A stretch of 64,000 nt of DNA, taken from positions 1 to 64,000 of the forward strand of contig NZ_AUGT01000020.1 in assembly GCF_000422805.1 (NCBI RefSeq), given 5' to 3'. The notes under the pieces are model-generated. The model saw only the letters and a list, made by a program, of their open reading frames with translations. It had not been told where the DNA came from and searched no databases. The DNA comes from Nocardioides halotolerans DSM 19273. Its GTDB lineage: Bacteria; Actinomycetota; Actinomycetes; Propionibacteriales; Nocardioidaceae. Numbering within the stretch: the stretch's first letter is position 1; the number at the start of each line of letters is the position of its first letter. Below, one piece after another: positions 34,343 through 42,175 of this stretch. A program made the translations under genes and the position numbers.

Positions 34343-36316
34343 TCAGAACGCGAGCTGCTCGACGAACTTGTCGTTGAACTCGGGGCGGTCGGAGAGCTCG
34401 ACATAGGTCACCTCCTCCAGCAGCGCCTGGGCACCGGCCCGCTCGCGGATCGAGAGCAGCGCCATCTTCGCGCCCTCGCCGGCCACGTTGCCCGCGGCCA
34501 CGATGCGGAGCACGGGCAGCTTCGGCACCAGCCCGATGCGGATCGCGGACGCCGCGGAGAGGTAGCTGCCGAACGACCCCGCGAGCAGCACCTGCTGCAC
34601 GTCGCGGTGCTCGAGGCCGAGCTCCTCCAGCAGCAGCGTCCATCCCGTCGAGATTGCGGCCTTCGCAAACTGCAGCTCGCGCACGTCGCGCTGCGAGAGC
34701 ACCACGCAGTCGGCGGGGTCGGCGTCGACCGCCGGGCGGTGCAGCACGAACACCCGCTCCTCGCCGCGGTTGGAGGAGAGCGTCGTGAGTCGGTCGGCCA
34801 GCCCGGGCGCGAGCTCCTTCGCGACGTCGTCGGCCACGAACCGCCCGGTCGCGTCGAGGAGGCCGACGCGGACCAGCTCGGCCACCGCGTCGACGAGCCC
34901 CGAGCCGCACAGCCCCTTCGGGGCGACGTCGCCGATGACCCCGAGCGCCACGCCCGCGGCCTCGCCCTCGGGCGTCAGCGTGACCACCTCGATGGCGCCG
35001 TCGTCGGCGCGCATGCCGCAGCGGATCGCGCCGCCCTCGAACGCCGGCCCCGCCGGCGCCGCGGTCGACACGATCCGGTCGCCGTCGCTGAGCACGATCT
35101 CGCAGTTGGTGCCGACGTCGATGAACAGGCGGGTGCGCTTGTCGCGGTCCATGCCCGAGGCGAGCATCCCGGCGACGATGTCGCCGCCGACGTACGCCCC
35201 GAGGGCGGGGAACATCATCACCCGCGCCCGCGGGTGCAGGCCAAGACCGAGGTCGGTCGCGAGCACCGTCGGTGGCATCGCCGTCGACATGACGAACGGC
35301 GCCACGCCCAGCGGCTCGGGGTCGATGCCGAGCGCCAGCGCGGTCATGGTGGCGTTGCCGGCGACGGCCGCCTCGTAGACGTGCGCAGGGTCCACACCAC
35401 CCTCGCGGCACACCTGTGCGGCGAGCTCGGCCAGCGTGTCGCACGCGGCGACCCGGAGCCGCTCGAGCGCGTCGGGGTCGAGCATCGTCGCGCTGATCCG
35501 GCTGATCACGTCGCCGCCGAACGGCTGCTGCTTGTTGAGCATCGAGGCCACCGCGACCGGCGTGCCGGTGACGAGGTCGAGCAGCGTCGCGACGACCGTG
35601 GTGGTGCCGAGGTCGAAGGCCACCGCGTAGCGGACCCCGGTGGTGTCGCCCGGCTCGACGTCGATCAGCTCCTCGTCGACGACCACGGCGGTGACCTTGA
35701 AGTCGCCGGCCCGGAGCACCCGCGGCAGCCGGCGCAGGACGTGGAGGTCGGCCCGCGGCTCGAGGTCGTCGATCGCGGCGAGCAGCCGGTCGAGGTCGGT
35801 CACCTGGTCCTCGAGCGTGGGCTCGCTGAGCTCGACGTACCGCTTCTGCACGGCGGGCCGCAGGATCACCTGCCGGCCGACGCCGACGGTCGCGGCCTTG
35901 GGCCGGGTGGTCAGCGGCGGCACGACCACCTCGTGGTTGCGGGTCGCGCGGGCCAGGCACGCCAGCCGCCAGCCGTCGTCGAGCTGCTCGCGGCTGAAGG
36001 TGCGCACGTCGTGCCGCGTCGCCGGGGTGGCCGGGGTGAGCCTCACCTTGCACTTGTGGCAGGTGCCGTGGCCGCCGCAGGTGGAGTCGATCGCGATGCC
36101 GTTCCAGGACGCCGAGTCGAAGACCGTCACGCCCGGCGGCACCCGCACCGACCGCTGGGTGGGCGGCGCGTCCTTGCCGTCGACCCGCTCCTCGACGGTG
36201 AAGGCGAGGTCGACGCGACCCGTGCCGTCGTGGGCGACGGCCTCGGCGCCCGGGCTGGCGATCAGCCCCTCGCGCCGCAGAGCGTCGGGGTCGAACTCCT
36301 CGACCGAGTCGCTCAT
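34343..36316 (-). CDS. Corrinoid-protein reactivase with 2Fe-2S domain (RACE/RamA-like, DUF4445)
   Basis: A 657-residue ATP-dependent activator that reduces inactive Co(II) corrinoid back to Co(I). The N-terminal ferredoxin domain (about 40-125) has cluster ligands Cys80, Cys86, Cys89 and Cys120 (TCGGHGTCHKC ... LACLA). A linker leads to the ASKHA ATPase fold: AFDLGTTTVVATLLDL (phosphate 1), FIDVGTNCEIVL (phosphate 2) and LLAGSFGSYLSAASA near the end. Such proteins restore function to methyltransferase corrinoids after accidental oxidation, which would matter particularly in an aerobe. It is in the iclR-corrinoid operon. Confidence 0.93.
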   Translation of the reverse strand: MSDSVEEFDPDALRREGLIASPGAEAVAHDGTGRVDLAFTVEERVDGKDAPPTQRSVRVPPGVTVFDSASWNGIAIDSTCGGHGTCHKCKVRLTPATPATRHDVRTFSREQLDDGWRLACLARATRNHEVVVPPLTTRPKAATVGVGRQVILRPAVQKRYVELSEPTLEDQVTDLDRLLAAIDDLEPRADLHVLRRLPRVLRAGDFKVTAVVVDEELIDVEPGDTTGVRYAVAFDLGTTTVVATLLDLVTGTPVAVASMLNKQQPFGGDVISRISATMLDPDALERLRVAACDTLAELAAQVCREGGVDPAHVYEAAVAGNATMTALALGIDPEPLGVAPFVMSTAMPPTVLATDLGLGLHPRARVMMFPALGAYVGGDIVAGMLASGMDRDKRTRLFIDVGTNCEIVLSDGDRIVSTAAPAGPAFEGGAIRCGMRADDGAIEVVTLTPEGEAAGVALGVIGDVAPKGLCGSGLVDAVAELVRVGLLDATGRFVADDVAKELAPGLADRLTTLSSNRGEERVFVLHRPAVDADPADCVVLSQRDVRELQFAKAAISTGWTLLLEELGLEHRDVQQVLLAGSFGSYLSAASAIRIGLVPKLPVLRIVAAGNVAGEGAKMALLSIRERAGAQALLEEVTYVELSDRPEFNDKFVEQLAF

Positions 36317-36329
36317 GGGGACGAGGTGG

Positions 36330-37202
36330 TCATGCCGAGGCAGCGGCCTTCGCGCGGTGGGCGGAGATCCAGGCCATGCCCCACTCGTCGTGGTCGAGGA
36401 ACACGTCGGCAGCCTTGACGGCCTCCACGACCTGCGGCGTGCGGGTGTCCATGATCGCGCTGGTCAGCCCGGCGGTCATCGCCATGGGCAGCCACGCGGC
36501 GCCGAGCGTGTGGCGGTCGGGCATGCCGAAGGAGACGTTGGAGGCGCCGCAGGTCATGTTGAGGCCATGCCGGTCGCGGATCTGGCGCATCGCCTCGAAG
36601 GTCACCAGCGAGTTGCCGGTGTCGGCCCCGATCGGCATCGCGAGCGGGTCGATGACGAGGTCGGCCTTGGCGATGCCGTACTCCTCGGTGGCGACGCGGA
36701 CGATCTTGTCGACGAGGTCGAGCCGCTTCTCCCACTCCATCGGGATCTCGTCGTGGTCGTTGGGCAGCGCGATGACCGCGGCGTCGTACTTCTTGACCAG
36801 CGGGAGGATCGCCTCCATCCGGTCGTCCTCGGCGGTGATGGAGTTGACGAGCGCGCGGCCCTGGTAGACGGAGAGGCCCGCCTCGAGGGCCTCGACGACC
36901 GAGGAGTCGATGCAGATCGGCAGGTCGGTCAGCGTCTGCACGAGCTGGACGGCCTTCGCCAGCAGCTCGGGCTCGTCGGTGAGCGGCACGCCCATGTTGA
37001 CGTCGAGCACGTCGGCGCCGCCCTCGACCTGCGCCTTCACGTCGCGCTCGATGGCCGAGAGGTCGCCGGCCCGCAGCTGCTCCTGGAAGATCTTGCGGCC
37101 GGTGGGGTTGATCCGCTCGCCGATGAGGCAGAAGCGCCGGCCGTGGCCGATCACGACCTCCCTGGACGCCGAGCGCAGGACGGTCTCGTGCGTCTGCGTC
37201 AT
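36330..37202 (-). CDS. Methyltetrahydrofolate:corrinoid methyltransferase, MtgA/AcsE-like
   Basis: A 290-residue pterin-binding TIM barrel of the dihydropteroate-synthase/methyltransferase family. It moves the methyl group between methylcorrinoid and tetrahydrofolate. Visible: RFCLIGERINPTGRKIFQEQL, VEGGADVLDVNMGVPLTDEPELL (typical Asp/Asn of the folate site), ICIDSSVVEALEAGL, LVNSITAEDDRM and TCGASNVSFGMPDRHTLG. It starts with a four-base overlap on the corrinoid protein gene and lies 13 bases before RACE. In the betaine pathway it would generate methyl-THF. Confidence 0.92.
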   Translation of the reverse strand: MTQTHETVLRSASREVVIGHGRRFCLIGERINPTGRKIFQEQLRAGDLSAIERDVKAQVEGGADVLDVNMGVPLTDEPELLAKAVQLVQTLTDLPICIDSSVVEALEAGLSVYQGRALVNSITAEDDRMEAILPLVKKYDAAVIALPNDHDEIPMEWEKRLDLVDKIVRVATEEYGIAKADLVIDPLAMPIGADTGNSLVTFEAMRQIRDRHGLNMTCGASNVSFGMPDRHTLGAAWLPMAMTAGLTSAIMDTRTPQVVEAVKAADVFLDHDEWGMAWISAHRAKAAASA

Positions 37203-37867
37203 GCGGGCACCTTGCTGCGCTTCTCGTGCAGGAGCGCCTTCGCGCGCTTGACCGTGGCCGAGGCGTCGGCGGCGTAGCCGTCCGCGCCGACCGCGTCGGC
37301 GTACTCCTGGGTGACCGGCGCACCGCCCACCATCACGATGACCTGGTCGCGCATTCCGGCCTTCTCCAGCGCGTTCATGTTGGCCTTGAACATCGGCATG
37401 GTCGTCGTGAGGAACGCCGAGAAGCCGACGATGTCGGGCTGGTGCTCCTCGATCGCGGCGACGAACTTCTCCGGCGCGACCTGGACGCCGAGGTCGATCA
37501 CCTCGAAGCCGGCCCCCTCGAGCATGATGTTGACGAGGTTCTTGCCGATGTCGTGGACGTCGCCCTTCACCGTGCCCATGAGGAACTTGCCGACCGTCTC
37601 GACGCCGGTCTCCGCGAGCAGCGGACGCAGCCGCTCCATCGCACCGGCCATCGCGCGGCCGGCGATCAGCATCTCGGGCACGAAGAAGTCGCCGCGCTCG
37701 AACCGCGCGCCGACCTCCTCGAGCGAGGGGATGAGCGCGTCGAAGAGCAGGCTCTGCGGCTCCATGCCGAGCGCCAGGCCCTCCTCGGTCAGCTCGAGCA
37801 CGCGGGGGGCGTTGCCGACGAGCGTCTCGTCGTAGAGCCCCTGCAGGACTTCGTCCGGACTGGTCAT
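37199..37867 (-). CDS. Corrinoid (B12-binding) protein of methyltransferase system
   Basis: A 222-residue protein with the two usual parts: a helical cap (about 5-85, LYDETLVGNAPRVLELTEEGLALGMEPQSLLFDALIPSLEEVG) and a Rossmann-like B12-binding domain. The base-off motif DVHDIG is at 103-108, with His105 as lower cobalt ligand; GFSAFLTTT and VGGAPVTQEYADAVGADGYA complete the cobalamin site. It shuttles the methyl group from the MttB-family enzyme to the MtgA-like enzyme. It overlaps both neighbours by four bases. Confidence 0.94.
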   Translation of the reverse strand: MTSPDEVLQGLYDETLVGNAPRVLELTEEGLALGMEPQSLLFDALIPSLEEVGARFERGDFFVPEMLIAGRAMAGAMERLRPLLAETGVETVGKFLMGTVKGDVHDIGKNLVNIMLEGAGFEVIDLGVQVAPEKFVAAIEEHQPDIVGFSAFLTTTMPMFKANMNALEKAGMRDQVIVMVGGAPVTQEYADAVGADGYAADASATVKRAKALLHEKRSKVPA

Positions 37868-38631
37868 GCCACGCCCTCCTCGGTGTGGATCTCGGTGGTG
37901 CCGCCGCGCAGCAGCGCGGAGAGCTGCTGGGCGTGGGTCGACAGGCTGGTGCCGAGCTCGGCGAGCCGGTCCTCCAGCCGCTGGGTGGGTCCCGAGATGC
38001 CCAGGGCCGCGACGACGTCGCTCCTCGGGCCACGGACCGGCACCGCGACGCCGGTCAGCCCGACCTCGAGCTCGTCGCGGGTGGTGGCCCAGCCGCGCTC
38101 GCGGGCCAGGGCGCCGTCGCGGCGGAGTGCGTCGGGGTCGGTGACGGTGTCGTCCGTGAGTCGTTCGAGGTGGCCGTGCGGCACCGGGAGCGCGGCCCAC
38201 GCGTAGAAGACCTTGCCGAGCGCCGAGGTGTGGTTGGGCACCTCGATCTCGGTCCAGTCGCGGGTGCCGAGGAGGTAGCGCGAGTCGACCTGGGCGACCT
38301 GCACGACCTTCTCGCCGCGGGTCACGGACAGGTGCACGGTCTCGCCCGTCTCCTCGCCGATCTGCTCCATCAGCGGGTGAGCCAGCCGGACCAGCTCCTC
38401 CCACGGGTCGTGCCGCGCGGCGTAGGACCAGAACAGGCGCCCGGCGACGTAGCCGCCGTCGCCGTCGCGCTCGAGCAGCCCGCTGCGCTCGAGGGCGGAG
38501 AGCATGCGCGAGGTCGTCGACTTCGCCAGGCCGCTCGCCTCCTGGAGCTCCGCGAAGCTGAGCGGCTCCTCGGCGGCGACGACGGAGGACACCAGCTGTG
38601 CCGCTCGGTCGACGGCCTGGGTGCCGCTCAT
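37864..38631 (-). CDS. IclR family regulator of corrinoid demethylation operon
   Basis: A 255-residue IclR-type regulator: winged helix at about 5-65 (AAQLVSSVVAAEEPLSFAELQEASGLAKSTTSRMLSALERSGLLERD), then the effector-binding domain with GETVHLSVTRGEKVVQVAQV, NHTSALGKVFYAW and TGVAVPVRG ... ALGISGPTQRL. It is the first gene of the minus-strand operon (iclR, corrinoid, MtgA-like, RACE, DUF1638) and faces the divergent mttB-family gene. The 20-bp palindrome between them is its likely binding site, so it could control both directions at once. Confidence 0.9.
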   Translation of the reverse strand: MSGTQAVDRAAQLVSSVVAAEEPLSFAELQEASGLAKSTTSRMLSALERSGLLERDGDGGYVAGRLFWSYAARHDPWEELVRLAHPLMEQIGEETGETVHLSVTRGEKVVQVAQVDSRYLLGTRDWTEIEVPNHTSALGKVFYAWAALPVPHGHLERLTDDTVTDPDALRRDGALARERGWATTRDELEVGLTGVAVPVRGPRSDVVAALGISGPTQRLEDRLAELGTSLSTHAQQLSALLRGGTTEIHTEEGVA

Positions 38632-38662
38632 CTGATCGCTCCTCCGGGGGGCTTCCCACGCG

Positions 38663-38691
38663 GTTCCATGATGTGGAACCTTTGTTCCACA
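38663..38691. promoter_or_regulatory. Perfect palindromic operator between iclR and mttB
   Basis: TGTGGAAC (38672-38679), four bases, then GTTCCACA (38684-38691) is a perfect 8-bp-arm palindrome. A third half-site GTTCCA (38663-38668) pairs with the same TGGAAC across five bases. It sits 41 bases upstream of iclR and 24 bases upstream of the mttB-family start, ideal for an IclR protein acting on both. Confidence 0.75.
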
Positions 38692-38715
38692 ACATGAGGT
38701 TAGGAGGAGAGGCCG

Positions 38716-40155
38716 ATGTTCCGCAACCAGATGCCTCGCTACGAGATCCTCTCGGAGGACGCGATGGCGACCCTCGAGAAGGGGTGGCGGCGCCTGATGA
38801 CCGAGATCGGCGTCGAGTTCATGGACGACCGCGCGCTCGACCTGTTCCGCGCCGCGGGGCAGAAGGTCGAGGACCGCACGGTGTTCCTCGACCCCGACTT
38901 CGTGCTCGAGCAGGTCGCCAAGGCGCCGCGGGAGTTCGACCTCCAGGCGCGCAACCCCGAGCGCTCGGTGCACATCGGGGGCGACTCGATGGCCTTCGGC
39001 GCGGTCTACGGGCCGCCGTTCGTCCGTGAGGGCGACGTACGCCGCGACGGCACCATGGACGACTTCCGCAACTTCGCGCGGCTCGCCCAGAGCTTCGACG
39101 CCCTCGACTCGGCCGGCGGGGTCATCAACGAGCCCAACGACACCCCGCTCGACAGCCGCCACCTCGACATGACCTACGCGCTGCAGACGCTGACCGACAA
39201 GTTCTACATGGGCAACGTCGTCTCGGGCACCAACGCCGCTGACACCATCGCGATGACCGAGATCCTGTTCGGCTCGCGCGAGGCGATCGAGCAGACGCCG
39301 GCGACGATCTCGCTGATCAACTGCAACTCGCCGCTGCGCTGGGACGACCGGATGCTCGAGGCGCAGTTCGAGTACACCGCGGCCAACCAGCCGGTCGTGC
39401 TGACGCCGTTCATCCTGATGGGCGCGATGTCGCCGGTGACGATCCCGGCGGCGCTGGTGCAGCAGATCACCGAGGCGCTGAGCGGCATCGCGCTCTCCCA
39501 GCTGATCCGGCCCGGCGCTCCGGTGGTGTTCGGGTCGTTCCTCTCCAACATCGACATGCAGTCGGGCTCGCCGACGTTCGGCACGCCGGAGTCGGGCATC
39601 GGCCTGCTGTGCACCGGCCAGATCGCGCGGCACTTCGGGCTGCCGTTCCGCACCGGCGGCGGCCTGACCTCGTCGCAGGTGCCCGACGCGCAGGCCGGCT
39701 ACGAGGCGCTGATGACGCTGCTGCCGACGTTCCTCGCCGGCGCCAACTGGGTGATGCACTCGGCCGGCTGGCTCGAGGGCGGGCTGGTCGCCGGGTTCGA
39801 GAAGTTCATCATCGACGTCGAGCTCGTCCAGATGCTCCAGCACGAGTTCACGCCGCTGGAGATCGACGAGGACTCGATGGCGTTCGGCGCGCACGAGGAG
39901 GTCGGGCACGGCGGCCACTTCCTCGGCGCGATGCACACGATGGAGCGCTTCCGCACCTGCTTCTACCGGCCGATGCTGTCGTCGTCGGAGAACTACGAGC
40001 GGTGGATGCGCAACGGCGCCAAGGACACCGCGGCCCGGGCCGCGGAGATCTACCAGCAGAAGCTCGCCGACTACGAGCCGCCGCCCCTCGACGACGCGAT
40101 CCGCCAGGAGCTCGAGGAGTACGTCGTCCGCCGCCGCGCCGAGCTCGGCGACTGA
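38716..40155 (+). CDS. MttB-family (COG5598) methyltransferase, non-pyrrolysine
   Basis: A 479-residue TIM-barrel methyltransferase of the trimethylamine methyltransferase family. The reading frame has no in-frame TAG, so it belongs to the non-pyrrolysine branch that includes glycine betaine (MtgB), proline betaine and carnitine methyltransferases. Typical blocks: GVINEPNDTPLDSRHLDM, LINCNSPLRWDDRMLEA, GAMSPVTIPAALVQQ, GSFLSNIDMQSGSPTFGTPES and GWLEGGLVAGFEKFIIDVE. With the corrinoid, MtgA-like and RACE genes opposite and choline/betaine genes downstream, glycine betaine is the best guess for substrate. GGAGGAGAGG precedes the ATG. Confidence 0.88.
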   Translation: MFRNQMPRYEILSEDAMATLEKGWRRLMTEIGVEFMDDRALDLFRAAGQKVEDRTVFLDPDFVLEQVAKAPREFDLQARNPERSVHIGGDSMAFGAVYGPPFVREGDVRRDGTMDDFRNFARLAQSFDALDSAGGVINEPNDTPLDSRHLDMTYALQTLTDKFYMGNVVSGTNAADTIAMTEILFGSREAIEQTPATISLINCNSPLRWDDRMLEAQFEYTAANQPVVLTPFILMGAMSPVTIPAALVQQITEALSGIALSQLIRPGAPVVFGSFLSNIDMQSGSPTFGTPESGIGLLCTGQIARHFGLPFRTGGGLTSSQVPDAQAGYEALMTLLPTFLAGANWVMHSAGWLEGGLVAGFEKFIIDVELVQMLQHEFTPLEIDEDSMAFGAHEEVGHGGHFLGAMHTMERFRTCFYRPMLSSSENYERWMRNGAKDTAARAAEIYQQKLADYEPPPLDDAIRQELEEYVVRRRAELGD

Positions 40156-40169
40156 AGGGGGATCCGCTG

Positions 40170-41048
40170 ATGAGCGTCACCTCGGTGCCCAACGAGCCGG
40201 TCGGCGACTACGTCCTCACGCTCTCGTGCGAGGACCGCCCCGGCATCGTGCACGCCGTCACGTCGTTCCTGATGCAGCACGGCGGCAACATCATGGAGAG
40301 CCAGCAGTTCGGCGACCAGCAGGCCGGACGGTTCTTCATGCGCATCGACTTCGAGGTCGCCACGCCCACGACGGCCGACGCGCTCCGCGAGGCCTTCGCC
40401 GCGACGGCGGCGGAGTTCGAGATGGACTTCGAGCTGTGGTCGGCCTCGGCGCCGTACCGCACGCTGATCATGGTCTCCAAGCAGCTGCACTGCCTCAACG
40501 ACCTGCTGTTCCGGCACAGCACGGGCGACCTCCAGATCGACGTGCGGTGCGTGGTCTCCAACCACCTCGACGCCGAGCCGCTGGTGAAGTCCTACGGCCT
40601 CGACTTCCACCACCTGCCGGTCACGCCCGACACCAAGGCGGACGCCGAGGCGCGCCTGATGGAGCTCGTCGAGCAGCACGAGGTGCACCTGGTCGTGCTG
40701 GCGCGCTACATGCAGATCCTGTCCGACCAGCTGTGCCGGCGGCTGAGCGGCCGCGCCATCAACATCCACCACTCGTTCCTGCCGAGCTTCAAGGGCGCCA
40801 AGCCCTACCACGCGGCGTTCGAGCGCGGCGTGAAGCTGGTCGGCGCGACCGCGCACTACGTCACCGGCGACCTCGACGAGGGCCCGATCATCGAGCAGGA
40901 CGTCACCCGCGTCGACCACACCCACTCGCCCGAGCAGCTGGTCGCCGCCGGCCGCGACGTCGAGGCGGCCGTGCTGTCGCGCGCCGTGCGCTGGCACTCG
41001 CAGACGCGGGTGCTGATGCACGGCAACCGGACGGTGGTCTTCCGCTGA
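40170..41048 (+). CDS. purU: Formyltetrahydrofolate deformylase
   Basis: A 292-residue enzyme that hydrolyses 10-formyl-THF to THF and formate. The N-terminal ACT domain (about 13-85, LTLSCEDRPGIVHAVTSFLMQHGGNI) is joined to a formyltransferase-like domain with CLNDLLFRH, VVSNHLDAEPL, ARYMQILSD, INIHHSFLPSFKGAKPYHAAFERGVKLVGATAHYV and DEGPIIEQDV; the catalytic Asn-His-Asp set is in these last blocks. It starts 14 bases after the mttB-family stop with AAGGGGG upstream, so the two are one operon. It would regenerate THF for the methyltransferase by releasing the carbon as formate. Confidence 0.95.
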   Translation: MSVTSVPNEPVGDYVLTLSCEDRPGIVHAVTSFLMQHGGNIMESQQFGDQQAGRFFMRIDFEVATPTTADALREAFAATAAEFEMDFELWSASAPYRTLIMVSKQLHCLNDLLFRHSTGDLQIDVRCVVSNHLDAEPLVKSYGLDFHHLPVTPDTKADAEARLMELVEQHEVHLVVLARYMQILSDQLCRRLSGRAINIHHSFLPSFKGAKPYHAAFERGVKLVGATAHYVTGDLDEGPIIEQDVTRVDHTHSPEQLVAAGRDVEAAVLSRAVRWHSQTRVLMHGNRTVVFR

Positions 41049-41057
41049 GCGGTCCGG

Positions 41058-41202
41058 CTACTCGTCGACCCACCACTGCCGCGGGCTGAAGTCGGTCTCC
41101 TTCGCGCACCTGCGGCAGACCAGGAACCTGGACGTGCCGTCGCTGGAGTACCTCGTGACCCACGTGTGCCAGCCGAGCCCGGCACCGAATCGCCTTCGTC
41201 AT
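41058..41202 (-). pseudogene. Frameshifted small zinc-ribbon-like protein
   Basis: Two minus-strand frames join into one plausible product. The ATG at 41202 opens MTKAIRCRAR; after a shift of +1 near 41170 the second frame reads GWHTWVTRYSSDGTSRFLVC then RRCAKETDFSPRQWWVDE and stops at TAG (41060-41058). The joined 48-residue protein has the C...H...CxxC layout of small actinobacterial zinc-ribbon proteins. In the raw sequence neither frame alone is convincing. It is either a one-base frameshift pseudogene or a sequencing error. Confidence 0.45.
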
Positions 41203-41267
41203 GTCCCTCGGCCACATGATCGACCCGGGCGGATCGGGCGCACAAGTGGGCCTGCGGGCGGTGCGGC

Positions 41268-41664
41268 GGTCAGCAGGCAACCTGGGTGGGCGGTGGGGGG
41301 TGGGTGGGGGTTGCTGGCTGACCGCTGCCGGGGGCTGGGTCGGGGCGGCGGTCAGCAGGCAACCCGGGGGCCGTCGGGTCGGGTGGATGGAGGTTGCTTA
41401 CTGACCGCTGCCGGGGCTGGGGTCGGTGCGGAGGTCAGCAGGCAACCTGGGCGGCCGTGGGTCGGGTGGATGGAGGTTGCTGGCTGACCGCTGCCGGGGG
41501 CTGGGCCAGTGCGGAGGTCAGCAGGCAACCTGGGCGGCCGTGGGTCGGGTGGTTGGGGGTTGCTGGCTGACCGCTGCCCGGGCTCGAGCCAGAGCAGCGG
41601 TCAGCAGGCAACCTGAGGAGGCGCGAGTCGGATGGACAGAGGTTGCTGACTCACCGCTGACCCG
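41268..41664. repeat. 83-bp tandem repeat, about 4.8 units, each palindromic
   Basis: Units begin with GGTCAGCAGGCAACC at 41268, 41350, 41433, 41516 and 41599, giving spacing 82, 83, 83 and 83. Each unit ends with GGTTGCTGGCTGACC, a near-perfect inverted copy of its own start, so each can fold into a long hairpin; the sequence between arms is also largely conserved. The rest of the 41049-41724 spacer has only the frameshifted zinc-ribbon remnant and a short repeat. It is not a CRISPR, because the whole unit is conserved. Confidence 0.9.
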
Positions 41665-41671
41665 GCGCGAC

Positions 41672-41728
41672 CCGAGGCGGCCGGCCTCAGCCGAGGCGGC
41701 CGGCCTCGGTCGAGGCGACCGGCCTCAG
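41672..41728. repeat. 19-bp tandem repeat, three units
   Basis: CCGAGGCGGCCGGCCTCAG (41672-41690), CCGAGGCGGCCGGCCTCGG (41691-41709) and TCGAGGCGACCGGCCTCAG (41710-41728) lie head to tail. Each unit is itself partly palindromic (GAGGC..GGCCTC). The last unit contains the stop codon of the PspC-like gene (41725-41727). Confidence 0.85.
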
Positions 41729-41991
41729 CCGGCCGGCGAGGTGGGCGGCGTGGTGTGCGCGGCACCGGGCACGACCACGCCGTCCTGGGCCGGCATCAGG
41801 ATCCAGAGGATCGGGTAGATCAGGATCTGGCTGCCGGGGATGACCATCAACACCAGCACGAACAGCAGGCGCGCCGTCCACGGTGCGATGCCGAAGCGCT
41901 GGCCCAGGCCGGCGCAGACGCCGCCGAGGACACGCCCCTGCCGGGGGCGGACCAGGCCGTGGCCGGCGAAGCTCTGGTGGATGTCGTTCAT
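41725..41991 (-). CDS. PspC-domain membrane protein
   Basis: An 88-residue protein with a PspC domain: LVRPRQGRVLGGVCAGLGQRFGIAPWTARLLFVLVLMVIPGSQILIYPILWILMP, in which the GVCAGLG motif and a membrane hairpin are typical. Such proteins sense envelope stress or modulate membrane regulators. The C-terminal tail is Pro/Thr-rich. The ATG at 41991 defines the PspC size; the longer frame is not credible. It is isolated from the betaine genes on either side. Confidence 0.82.
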   Translation of the reverse strand: MNDIHQSFAGHGLVRPRQGRVLGGVCAGLGQRFGIAPWTARLLFVLVLMVIPGSQILIYPILWILMPAQDGVVVPGAAHTTPPTSPAG

Positions 41992-42175
41992 GGTGATCGC
42001 AGCTCTCTTGGGACGGTTGGTGGAGGCGTTTCCTCCTGCGTCCACTGTGCCCCGTCGCGGGCCGCCGCCCCATCGGGTGACGCCCTGCCTCGACCCTGAC
42101 GCCCGACCGCCCCCGAGCTCAGGGTCGCTGGACGGGCTCGCTGGACAGGAACGCCGACAGGGGTACGGTGCGCGC

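Noticed and set aside
38716..40155. Pyrrolysine-type trimethylamine methyltransferase
   Set aside because: The gene has no in-frame amber codon and no pyl genes occur in the window; it belongs to the non-pyrrolysine branch.
41268..41664. CRISPR-like spacing of repeats
   Set aside because: The entire 83-bp unit is conserved, with no variable spacers and no cas genes in the window.
42040..42175. Riboswitch upstream of the IclR/betaine genes
   Set aside because: No cobalamin, SAM or glycine riboswitch core could be recognised here or before the corrinoid genes.
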